Positions 1-5,839 of a DNA stretch of 5,839 nucleotides are shown here, piece after piece. The translations under genes and the position numbers were made by a program. Source of the stretch: VBAS01 sp044867875 (GTDB lineage Bacteria; Bacteroidota; Bacteroidia; Chitinophagales; Chitinophagaceae); the NCBI GenBank assembly GCA_044867875.1, contig JBIOVR010000545.1, forward strand, positions 1 through 5,839, given 5' to 3'. The first letter of the stretch is position 1, and each line of letters starts with the position of its first letter. Under the pieces are notes generated by a model. The model had not been told where the DNA came from. It was given only the letters and a program-made list of their open reading frames with translations, and did no database searches.

Positions 1-233
1 TCTGCCGGCATTGTTTTATCAGGAGTGTATTGATACCACATCACTTTAGTAGCACTTGGATATTTAGTACTAAAAGAAGTTTGAATGGTCGCCGGAACTA
101 TCACAGTATCAGTGGTTGAACATGACACAGAAGATTTGGTCAGATCATTGGATGCTATAGTTGCCTCAGATGTTTTAAATAAATTACTTCCCGCCATTAT
201 AGCAACGAAAAGTAATATGCTAAATGTCTTCAT
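1..233 (-). CDS. Exported PepSY-like domain protein, N-terminal fragment (cut by window edge)
   Basis: I read this frame directly from the reverse strand: ATG at 233-231, open for 77 codons to the window edge, so the C-terminus is missing. Residues 1-24 look like a Sec signal peptide: Lys at position 2, a hydrophobic core (FSILLFVAIMAG), and a possible cleavage after SEA at 22-24. After a Ser/Thr-rich linker, residues 46-70 read VPATIQTSFSTKYPSATKVM followed by WYQY. This fits the start of the PepSY-like repeat common in small exported Bacteroidota proteins (pattern VP..v...F...yP.A..V.W). By family knowledge such proteins are periplasmic or secreted, and most lack a defined function. A second Met at residue 13 is an unlikely start because it would destroy the signal peptide. 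The gene is divergent from the methyltransferase gene. TACGTTTA at 253-246 (minus) matches 7 of 8 positions of the Bacteroidota -7 box, but no good -33 element is present. The export call is firm; the domain call is moderate because only its first part is visible. Confidence 0.72.
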   Translation of the reverse strand, partial: MKTFSILLFVAIMAGSNLFKTSEATIASNDLTKSSVSCSTTDTVIVPATIQTSFSTKYPSATKVMWYQYTPDKTMPA

Positions 234-407
234 AATTTTATAGTTTAAACGTAAAGAAATAAGTGAGAATATTTTTCCTCAACAAAACCCTGCAGAGTTT
301 TTTATTATCCAGATATTATTTTGCTTTCAACTTCTTATGCACAAATTTTTATGCCAGAATTAAAATTTGTTTATATCTTCTCCGGTTATAAGTAAAAATA
401 ATCAGCG

Positions 408-1577
408 GTGAGCCGTTATCATTCTTATATTAATTCGGCGAAGGAGATCTTGAGTATTTATAAAGGAGATGAACCCCTTTCATCTTTTTTAAAAAAATAT
501 TTTTCGGCAAATAAAAAATTTGGTTCAAAAGACCGAAAACAAATTTCGAACCTGTGTTATTGTTTTTTCAGGTTAGGCAAAGTGGTGATGAATACAAGTG
601 CCGAAGAAAAAATACTAACCGGTTTATTTCTTTGTTCCGATAAGTCTAATGAAATACTTGCTGCTCTGAAACCTGAGTGGAATGAAAAGTATGAACTGCC
701 ATTCAATGAAAAATTATTTATGATCAATTCTTCAGCATTAATTTCTGAAATTTTCCCCTGGAAAGAAGAACTAAGTGAAGGGATCGACCATGAAAATTTT
801 TGCAGATCATTTTTAATACAGCCAGATCTTTTTCTTCGTTTACGCCCAGGCAAAGAGAAAGTTGTTATGCAAAAACTTAAGCAGGCAGGAATTGATTTTA
901 AAATGATCGCTGATACTTGCCTTGCTTTACCTAATGCCTCAAAAATTGATGAGATCATTAAGTTAGATGAAGAAGCAGTTATACAGGATCAAAATTCTCA
1001 AAGAACTGGCGAATTAATAAAATCCGAAATCTTAAATCTTAAATCTGAAATCTCTGTTTGGGATTGTTGTGCCGGAAGCGGCGGTAAAACGATTATGGCT
1101 TTCGATATCGATCCAAAGATCAAGTTTACAGTTTCTGATACAAGAGAAAGTGTTCTTGCAAATTTGAAAAAAAGATTTGCAAGCGCCGGAATAAAAAATT
1201 ATGAATCTTTTGTTGTTGACCTCGCTAATAAATCTTCAATCTTAAATCTTCAATCTGAAATTATTATTGCTGATGTTCCTTGCTCTGGTTCCGGCACATG
1301 GAGTCGCACGCCAGAACAACTTTATTTTTTCCAGGAAAGAAAAATAGGAGAATATTCATCACTTCAAAAAAGAATTGTTTCAAATGCAATTGCACAACTT
1401 CAACCACGGGGGTCACTTGTTTATATTACTTGTTCAGTATTTAAAAAGGAAAATGAAGATGTGGCAATGCATATAAAAGAAAACTTCCCTTTACAATTAA
1501 AGCAAATGGAAGTGTTAAAAGGTTATGATAAAAAAGCTGACTCGATGTTTGTAGCTGTCTTTGAAAATGATTTATAA
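408..1577 (+). CDS. RsmB/NOP-family (Fmu/Sun) SAM-dependent RNA cytosine-5 methyltransferase
   Basis: This 389-residue cytoplasmic enzyme is predicted to methylate a cytosine in rRNA with S-adenosylmethionine; E. coli RsmB modifies 16S C967, but the exact target here is inferred. Residues 1-60 are a basic helical N-terminus (SRYHSYINSA; FGSKDRKQISNLCYCFFRLG), followed by LRLRPGKEK at 143-151. IQDQNSQ at 192-198 fits the family's QD..SQ motif. The C-terminal Rossmann domain shows SAM motif I WDCCAGSGGK (218-227), SD at 243-244, motif IV DVPCSGSGT (289-297, Cys292) and motif VI TCS (341-343, Cys342). In the family the TC cysteine is the nucleophile and the PC cysteine helps release the product. 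A full N-terminal NusB domain like that of E. coli RsmB is not evident. The GTG start is preferred because an in-frame TAA lies at 399-401 and the next Met is residue 61, inside conserved sequence. No Shine-Dalgarno is visible. Two heptamer repeats lie within the gene, and its 3' end overlaps the convergent protease gene by six bases. Confidence 0.93.
   Translation: MSRYHSYINSAKEILSIYKGDEPLSSFLKKYFSANKKFGSKDRKQISNLCYCFFRLGKVVMNTSAEEKILTGLFLCSDKSNEILAALKPEWNEKYELPFNEKLFMINSSALISEIFPWKEELSEGIDHENFCRSFLIQPDLFLRLRPGKEKVVMQKLKQAGIDFKMIADTCLALPNASKIDEIIKLDEEAVIQDQNSQRTGELIKSEILNLKSEISVWDCCAGSGGKTIMAFDIDPKIKFTVSDTRESVLANLKKRFASAGIKNYESFVVDLANKSSILNLQSEIIIADVPCSGSGTWSRTPEQLYFFQERKIGEYSSLQKRIVSNAIAQLQPRGSLVYITCSVFKKENEDVAMHIKENFPLQLKQMEVLKGYDKKADSMFVAVFENDL
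1021..1055 (+). repeat. Heptamer tandem repeat AATCTTA, copy 1, inside the methyltransferase gene
   Basis: Five consecutive 7-base units are visible: AATCCGA, AATCTTA, AATCTTA, AATCTGA, AATCTCT. They encode residues 205-215 (KSEILNLKSEI), a 7-residue period because three heptamers equal seven codons. The repeat sits in the linker between the QD..SQ motif and SAM motif I, where extra residues should be tolerated. Confidence 0.85.
1231..1258 (+). repeat. Heptamer tandem repeat AATCTTA, copy 2, inside the methyltransferase gene
   Basis: Four 7-base units are visible: AATCTTC, AATCTTA, AATCTTC, AATCTGA. The 31 bases from 1231 match the 31 bases from 1021 at 27 positions. The offset is exactly 210 bases (70 codons), so the same frame is read: residues 275-285 are KSSILNLQSEI. 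The repeat lies just before motif IV (ADVPCSGSGT). Confidence 0.85.
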
Positions 1578-3563
1578 TCTTATAAATTCTGCAGTACCTA
1601 TCAAAATATTTTTATTGTAAACATTGATAAAATATTTTCCCTTTGCCAGTTTACCCACAGAAAGATCAATGATCTTTTTGCCAGAGCCTTTTGATTCCTG
1701 CAAACGCTCCACTAATCTTCCATTCATATTATAAACAAGAATTGGCATGCTTTGGATAGCATCTGTTGTTTCAATTATTAAAGTAGCAATGCTTCCGGTG
1801 GAAGGGTTTGGACGAACAGTTATATAATTATTAATAGTGCCGGGATTCACAACTGCAGTAACAACACAAGGGGAGGTAATGTTTGCCGAGGTTGTATCTA
1901 TATAAACCGCAGTGAAGTTTGCAGTGGCGGTATCTATAATTTGTCTAATGCGGTATGAAAAATTTCCCGATGCACCAGTGGCTAATGTATTAATGAATGT
2001 ATAGCTGTGTGTTGCTAAAGAAACACCAGCTGTTGGTGTTAACTCACCAACTTTAGAAAAATTAGTCTCACCCGGTGCTTTTCTTTCAATTTCATATTTC
2101 ATGGCGCCAACATCTTTACTGGTCCAGTTGACAAATATTCTACATTCATTGATCGTAGAAGTTGAGGTTGCAAATTCCGTAAGCAATTTTCCAAAAGCAG
2201 ATTTCAGATCAGGAATGCCATAACCAATCCTATCGTTTGGCGTAGCCGAAATACTTCCTGCTTCACGTAATGCTCTTATTATTCTCATATTATTGACATC
2301 AGGAAATGCCTGCCAAAGAATAGATGATAAGCCAGCCATATTGGGACAAGCAAAGGAAGTTCCGCTGGCGGTAGCAACTGTGTTACTTGTTGACTGAACC
2401 ATTGCATTAACACCTATTGAGGCAACATCAGGTTTTATTTGTCCATCACTAGATGGGCCATAACTGGAAAATGATCCGACTGCTCCGCTTGTATTTACTG
2501 CTCCTATTGTAAGAACGCTGTCCCCATCTGCAGGTGTCACAATATAATTCCACGCACCACCACCTTCATTGCCTGCGGCAGCTACAAATAAAATTCCTTT
2601 TTTAGCGGCAAGGTCTGCGCCGGTTGCAGCAATGGTTGTATTGCCATTCATTTGCGCATATGTATGATCGAATGAAGCATCATCAAAATCCGAATATCCT
2701 AATGAAACAGAAATAACATCAGCACCTGCACTGTCTGCTCTCTCCATTCCACATACCATATTGAATTCTTCGATCGGGTATTCACTGTTCACATCTTCTG
2801 TACGATACAAAATGAAATTTGCTTTTGGCGCTTTGCCTATGAATTGACCCGGAATGTTTGCGGCTATAGTTGACAAGCATTGCATGCCATGAGGATGGTC
2901 ATCAGAAACAGTTGTATTGTTAGAATAAAAATCCCAGGTATCTAGTACCTGGTTATTTATAATGATGCTATCCATTGCATCAAGTGTAGTAAAATTAAAA
3001 AAACCTCCATCGAGAATAGCTATTAACATTCCTTGTCCACGCAATCCGATATTATGTAAAAATTGTCCTTTATGCAGATTGATCTCAGCAAGCGAGCCTG
3101 CTCCATAATTAAAAAAATCAGTTATACCCGTAGTTCTTTGAGAGGAAATATACGGTTGGTCCGCAGTAGTCAATTTTTCATTAGTATTATTTTGTGTTCG
3201 TGCCGCTATTGGCGCAACTGATTGCACAAATGAAAATCCATTAATTGTTGTGATGGCATTTGGATCGGAAGTTTGAATAGAAACACTATTCTGCCATTTG
3301 GAAATATTTAATACCGTGACGAATGGAACATTTTTTATTTGAGTAATATAAGAAGATGTTACCGGCATATCGGTACTGTCAATAGCAATGCCATACCTGG
3401 CTCTTCTGTCGATAGCTCTCTGCGATAAATATCCTCCAGGAGTTGAAAGTGAAAAGGTGCTGCCACCTTTATTTTTAAGCTTGATCACATATCGGGTGAA
3501 CTGCGCCCTGGTGTCCACAAAAAATAAACAGCTTCCAATAAGTACAATCATCAGTTTTTTCAT
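1572..3563 (-). CDS. Secreted subtilisin-like S8 serine protease with T9SS C-terminal sorting domain
   Basis: This 663-residue predicted extracellular or cell-surface peptidase begins with a Sec signal peptide (residues 1-20, probable cleavage TRA|Q). Residues 22-115 form an N-terminal region with YLSQRAIDRRARYGIAIDST (45-64), a block I associate with Bacteroidota S8 proteases; it may act as the propeptide. The catalytic domain spans about 165-460. Its triad is Asp185 (AILDGG), His225 (HPHGM) and Ser403 (ASGTSFACP), with oxyanion Asn332 (AAAGNEGG), so every expected active-site residue is present. Residues 466-555 resemble a fibronectin type III-like beta domain (FVNWTSKD, YEIERKAPGETNF). Residues 580-663 are a type A T9SS sorting domain: VRPNPSTG (583-590), then VYNMNGRLV and a GKYFINVYN strand. 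In this family the tail directs export across the outer membrane and is normally removed. The ATG start places the signal peptide correctly and lies 23 bases downstream of a -7 box. The substrate is unknown. Confidence 0.94.
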   Translation of the reverse strand: MKKLMIVLIGSCLFFVDTRAQFTRYVIKLKNKGGSTFSLSTPGGYLSQRAIDRRARYGIAIDSTDMPVTSSYITQIKNVPFVTVLNISKWQNSVSIQTSDPNAITTINGFSFVQSVAPIAARTQNNTNEKLTTADQPYISSQRTTGITDFFNYGAGSLAEINLHKGQFLHNIGLRGQGMLIAILDGGFFNFTTLDAMDSIIINNQVLDTWDFYSNNTTVSDDHPHGMQCLSTIAANIPGQFIGKAPKANFILYRTEDVNSEYPIEEFNMVCGMERADSAGADVISVSLGYSDFDDASFDHTYAQMNGNTTIAATGADLAAKKGILFVAAAGNEGGGAWNYIVTPADGDSVLTIGAVNTSGAVGSFSSYGPSSDGQIKPDVASIGVNAMVQSTSNTVATASGTSFACPNMAGLSSILWQAFPDVNNMRIIRALREAGSISATPNDRIGYGIPDLKSAFGKLLTEFATSTSTINECRIFVNWTSKDVGAMKYEIERKAPGETNFSKVGELTPTAGVSLATHSYTFINTLATGASGNFSYRIRQIIDTATANFTAVYIDTTSANITSPCVVTAVVNPGTINNYITVRPNPSTGSIATLIIETTDAIQSMPILVYNMNGRLVERLQESKGSGKKIIDLSVGKLAKGKYFINVYNKNILIGTAEFIRL

Positions 3564-3585
3564 TCAGGACGACTTTTAGTCATTC

Positions 3586-3593
3586 CAAAAATA
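3586..3593 (-). promoter_or_regulatory. Candidate -7 box for the S8 protease gene
   Basis: Read on the minus strand this is TATTTTTG, a full match to the Bacteroidota -7 consensus TAnnTTTG. It lies 22 bases upstream of the ATG at 3563, in the 48-base gap after the lipoprotein gene. No clear TTTG element is seen at the expected -33 distance, where the sequence is AT-only. The protease can therefore plausibly be transcribed on its own, though readthrough from the lipoprotein gene is also possible. Confidence 0.45.
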
Positions 3594-3611
3594 CTAATTA
3601 ATTAAGGAAGG

Positions 3612-4385
3612 TTAATTATGATCGATCATCCACATTTTAATTCCAAAACCTGTTTTGTAAGCGGGAGTAGAAGATCCTGGAGCCTGCGGTTGATATTCCC
3701 ACATAATAAAATCACGGGCAACAAGACCAATATTTTTTGCAAATTTATCTGAAGCCAATGTTCTGTATCCGGGTTGAGTGAGATTTGTAACAGGAGCATT
3801 GATCGATTCATCGATCTGGAAAACTGTATACACATCTGTGATGGGTTTGCCACCAATGGTTGCGGTGTTATCAAATTGATCAATACTATAATCCCATTCA
3901 TTCATGTTATCATCATTGAAGAAATTGAAAAGAGACCTATAGGGATCATCTGATAAATATTTATTTCCTTTCCAGTAAGTATTTAATTTAAATGGCAAAT
4001 GAAGTTTTATAAATCGAAGATTATCTTCAATAATTTCTGCCTGGTCAGTAAGAGGAGTAATAAAATAAGCTCCATTTTCAACCCATGGCTGGGTGCCTGA
4101 TGAATCACGCAGGTAACGAAGAATGCGATAGCTCGGCCTTCCAAGATTGTCTGCTATTTGCACATCTACCACGTGTTTTACCTGGTACCTGTGAATTTCT
4201 TCATTTCCTCCAAAGTTTGTAAAAACGGTTGAGTCCAACCTGTAAGTAATATACTTGCCAACAGCCAAAGGCAAATAATCAGCAATGGCTTCTGTCTTAA
4301 ATTCTTCAGTTTCTTTTTCGCAGGAGATAATGAAAAAAAGAAAGCTAAATGCAGCTAAAAATAGTATCAGGTTCTTCGATCTCAT
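3612..4385 (-). CDS. Lipoprotein of unknown function (257 residues)
   Basis: I place the start at the ATG at 4385-4383. The open frame extends upstream to a possible TTG at 4454, but that would bury the signal peptide behind 23 residues, and a promoter-like box lies just downstream of the TTG. From the ATG the protein begins with MRSKN, a hydrophobic core (LILFLAAFSFLFFII), and a lipobox ending in Ser21-Cys22, so it should be lipidated. The residues after Cys22 are EKETEE; an acidic stretch here resembles the Bacteroidota lipoprotein surface-export signal, suggesting outer-membrane and possibly outward-facing placement. The mature part starts with DYLPLAVGKYITYRLDST, is rich in aromatic residues and alternating polar strands, and is probably a beta-rich fold. 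It resembles uncharacterised Chitinophagaceae lipoproteins as far as I recall. I recognise no catalytic motif and assign no function. The gene ends 48 bases before the S8 protease gene on the same strand; co-transcription is possible but unproven. Confidence 0.85.
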   Translation of the reverse strand: MRSKNLILFLAAFSFLFFIISCEKETEEFKTEAIADYLPLAVGKYITYRLDSTVFTNFGGNEEIHRYQVKHVVDVQIADNLGRPSYRILRYLRDSSGTQPWVENGAYFITPLTDQAEIIEDNLRFIKLHLPFKLNTYWKGNKYLSDDPYRSLFNFFNDDNMNEWDYSIDQFDNTATIGGKPITDVYTVFQIDESINAPVTNLTQPGYRTLASDKFAKNIGLVARDFIMWEYQPQAPGSSTPAYKTGFGIKMWMIDHN

Positions 4386-4439
4386 AAGATTGTTGATCAA
4401 TAAGGGTACTTTAGATTTATAATGAAACCAACGGCGGTT

Positions 4440-4470
4440 CAAAACTAAAAACAAAAACCGGCAACTACAA
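4440..4470 (-). promoter_or_regulatory. Candidate promoter for the lipoprotein gene
   Basis: On the minus strand, TAGTTTTG at 4447-4440 matches the Bacteroidota -7 consensus TAnnTTTG exactly. A TTG at 4470-4468, 20 bases upstream, could serve as the -33 element. Transcription would start near 4433, giving a leader of roughly 50 bases before the ATG at 4385. A transcript starting there would exclude the TTG at 4454, which supports the shorter reading of the lipoprotein. Confidence 0.45.
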
Positions 4471-4555
4471 TTCCCGGGTTCTATAACGAGGTTCTTTGTC
4501 GTTTATTGTCTGCTAATGGGTTCAGCATCAGGAGTTCTGAATCTTTGACTTCAAA

Positions 4556-5662
4556 CTATTTATTTAGTACTCCGGACTGAATTATCCCGCCGCCTAGAAC
4601 ATCATCATCTTCATAAAATACAGCGCTTTGACCGGGGGCAATTCCTTTTACATTTTCATAAAATTTGACCCTCATTGTACCATTTTCAGGATAAATATTT
4701 GAAAGTGCACCCTTATCCTTGTAACGAATCTTAGTGATAGCTTCCATTCCCGGTGTAATGAGATCGTATTTGATCAGATTTAATTTTCCTACCAACATTT
4801 CATTTTGCTCAAGATCTTCTTCATCACCTAAAACAACCGTGTTGGTACCAGGGTCGATCTTGGTTACAAACACAGGACGACCTAAAGCAATATCTAAACC
4901 TTTGCGCTGACCAATTGTATAAAATGGATAGCCTTTATGTTTACCTAAAATATTTCCGTTCTTATCAATAAAATTTCCTCCATCAACTCTTTCTTCCAAA
5001 CCTTCAACATTTCTTTTTAAGAAACCTCGATAATCATTATCAGGAACAAAACAACTTTCGTAGCTCTCGCTTTTCTTTGCGAGTTCGGGATAGCCATAAT
5101 CAAAAGCCATTTGACGGATCTCTGTTTTTCTATATGGTCCCAATGGTAATATTGTTCTGCTCAAAAGATCTTGTTGCAATCCCCACAATACATAACTCTG
5201 ATCTTTTGTATCATCAACAGCTTTGCTCACAACAAATCTTCCGTTATTATGTTGACGGATCTTTGCATAATGACCTGTTGCAATAAAATCACAGTTCAAT
5301 GCATCTGCTCTTTTTAATAATGCTCTCCATTTAATATGCGTATTGCAAAGCACACATGGATTAGGCGTACGACCTGCTAAATATTCATCAACAAAATTTT
5401 CAATTACAAAACCACCGAACTCTTCACGGATGTCCAGGATATAATGAGCAAAGCCATGTTCAACTGCTGCTTGTCTTGCATCATTGAATGAATCCAGATT
5501 ACAGCAACCGGTTTCTTTTTTACTTCCACCACTAGCTGCATAGTCCCATGTTTTCATAGTAATACCCACTACTTCATATCCTTCGTCATGAAGCATTAAT
5601 GCGGTAATGGTACTATCGATACCGCCGCTCATTGCCACCAACACTTTTCCTTTTTTGCTCAT
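4556..5662 (-). CDS. mnmA: tRNA-specific 2-thiouridylase MnmA
   Basis: This cytoplasmic enzyme makes 2-thiouridine at wobble position 34 of tRNAs for Lys, Glu and Gln, using ATP to adenylate U34 and a persulfide sulfur passed from a cysteine desulfurase relay. The 368-residue length is normal for the family. The ATP-binding PP-loop SGGIDS is at residues 12-17. TPNPCVLCNTHIKW (99-112) holds the catalytic cysteine, Cys106 by alignment with E. coli Cys102. ATGHYAKIR (128-136) and KDQSYVLWGL (153-162) are family blocks. SESYESCFVPDNDYRGFL (198-215) holds the second active-site cysteine, Cys204, matching E. coli Cys199. The C-terminal beta domains include YTIGQRKGLDIALGRPVFV (248-266) and VLGGGIIQ (355-362). 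The extra GCC at 52-54 and the SESYE block look like the Bacteroidota form of the family. The ATG start follows a TAnnTTTG box closely, implying a very short leader. No Shine-Dalgarno is visible. The gene is followed by a 170-base gap before the lipoprotein gene. Confidence 0.97.
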   Translation of the reverse strand: MSKKGKVLVAMSGGIDSTITALMLHDEGYEVVGITMKTWDYAASGGSKKETGCCNLDSFNDARQAAVEHGFAHYILDIREEFGGFVIENFVDEYLAGRTPNPCVLCNTHIKWRALLKRADALNCDFIATGHYAKIRQHNNGRFVVSKAVDDTKDQSYVLWGLQQDLLSRTILPLGPYRKTEIRQMAFDYGYPELAKKSESYESCFVPDNDYRGFLKRNVEGLEERVDGGNFIDKNGNILGKHKGYPFYTIGQRKGLDIALGRPVFVTKIDPGTNTVVLGDEEDLEQNEMLVGKLNLIKYDLITPGMEAITKIRYKDKGALSNIYPENGTMRVKFYENVKGIAPGQSAVFYEDDDVLGGGIIQSGVLNK

Positions 5663-5839
5663 AAAAAATGAAGCTGCAAATATAAGCTGAATTTGCCACC
5701 TGCTTTATTACGAAATGGGTAAATATGAAAGCGGTATAATATCCCTGATTTTGCTTCCGTTGCGACGCTTCGTTCATCGTTCATATCGCTATTGTCCTTA
5801 TCTTCCCACATAATAATCTTAACTGAATATGAGGAAACT
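5659..5839 (-). other. Open frame running off the window edge; gene tail or repeat-derived sequence, undecided
   Basis: On the minus strand a frame stays open from the window edge (5839) to a TGA at 5661-5659, about 60 codons. The first ATG is at 5811-5809 and gives 50 residues starting MWEDKDNSDMNDERSVATEA and ending YLQLHFL. The stop overlaps the mnmA start as ATGA, the classic arrangement of coupled genes. Against a real gene: I see no domain, the tail is low in recognisable structure, the mnmA -7 box lies inside it, and positions 5771-5784 are a tandem duplication CGTTCAT-CGTTCAT. The stretch from about 5740 to 5800 looks slightly richer in G+C than its surroundings. I lean towards a non-coding or dispersed repeat sequence, but a C-terminal gene tail cannot be excluded from this window. 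Confidence 0.25.
5677..5684 (-). promoter_or_regulatory. Candidate -7 box for mnmA
   Basis: On the minus strand this reads TATATTTG, an exact match to TAnnTTTG. It lies 14 bases upstream of the mnmA ATG, so the transcript would have a leader of only about 8-10 bases. The -33 region (AATAAAGCA and nearby) lacks a TTTG, so support is moderate at best. Confidence 0.4.

Noticed and set aside
360..392. Promoter for the methyltransferase gene (TTTG at 366-369, TATAAG at 387-392)
   Set aside because: The spacing is plausible but the downstream element does not match TAnnTTTG, so I did not list it as a feature.
484..500. Slippery run T6-A7 in the methyltransferase gene, a possible programmed frameshift
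   Set aside because: A -1 shift meets a TAA within about six codons and yields only a short stub. Such runs are expected in AT-rich coding sequence and no stimulatory structure is evident.
557..958. Minus-strand open frame of 133 codons
   Set aside because: It lies wholly inside the methyltransferase gene, which has clear family motifs; the antisense peptide has no recognisable domain.
3388..3579. Plus-strand open frame of 63 codons
   Set aside because: It is antisense to the signal peptide and N-terminal region of the S8 protease and has no features of its own.
3599..3618. Inverted repeat TAATTAA-GGAAGG-TTAATTA at the end of the lipoprotein gene, considered as a terminator
   Set aside because: The 7-base stem is entirely A/T and not followed directly by a T-tract on the minus strand, so it is too weak to call.
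3618..3629. Perfect palindrome ATGATCGATCAT
   Set aside because: It encodes the last residues of the lipoprotein (MIDH) and is isolated; one 12-base palindrome is not enough to propose a binding site.
3626..3901. Minus-strand open frame of 91 codons
   Set aside because: It is an alternative frame within the lipoprotein gene, with a low-complexity peptide and no signal or domain.
4386..4454. N-terminal extension of the lipoprotein to a TTG start at 4454
   Set aside because: It would put 23 residues in front of a good lipoprotein signal peptide, uses TTG, and begins upstream of the likely transcription start.
5077..5286. Plus-strand open frame of 69 codons
   Set aside because: It is antisense to the core of mnmA, whose coding assignment is secure.

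Overview
The window comes from an AT-rich genome of the phylum Bacteroidota, most likely family Chitinophagaceae. Four things support this. One gene encodes a secreted protease with a C-terminal type IX secretion (T9SS) sorting domain. Another encodes a lipoprotein with an acidic stretch directly after the lipobox cysteine. The starts lack clear Shine-Dalgarno sequences, and several are preceded by the Bacteroidota -7 box TAnnTTTG. The mnmA and RsmB-like proteins also read as Bacteroidota versions of their families. The genus is not determined.

Layout: positions 1-233 (minus) hold the N-terminal part of a small exported protein with the beginning of a PepSY-like domain, cut by the window edge. 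A 174-base divergent intergenic region separates it from an RsmB/NOP-type RNA cytosine-5 methyltransferase (408-1577, plus, GTG start). That gene meets the next one tail to tail: its stop and the stop of the S8 protease gene (1572-3563, minus) share one 6-base palindrome. Upstream of the protease, on the same strand, are a lipoprotein of unknown function (3612-4385, start revised to the ATG of its signal peptide) and mnmA (4556-5662), the tRNA 2-thiouridylase. Each of these three minus-strand genes has its own promoter-like -7 box, so they need not form one operon. Positions 5659-5839 hold an open frame running off the window edge, either the tail of an upstream gene or a non-coding or repeat sequence.

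Function: two genes are RNA-modification housekeeping (rRNA m5C methylation, tRNA 2-thiolation). Three encode exported proteins (PepSY-like, surface or periplasmic lipoprotein, T9SS protease). I see no shared pathway, and no mobile element, CRISPR array, RNA gene or defence module. The most unusual signal is a pair of AATCTTA-type heptamer tandem repeats, exactly 210 bases apart and in the same frame, embedded in the methyltransferase gene next to two of its catalytic-domain motifs. I do not see a convincing new multi-gene system here.
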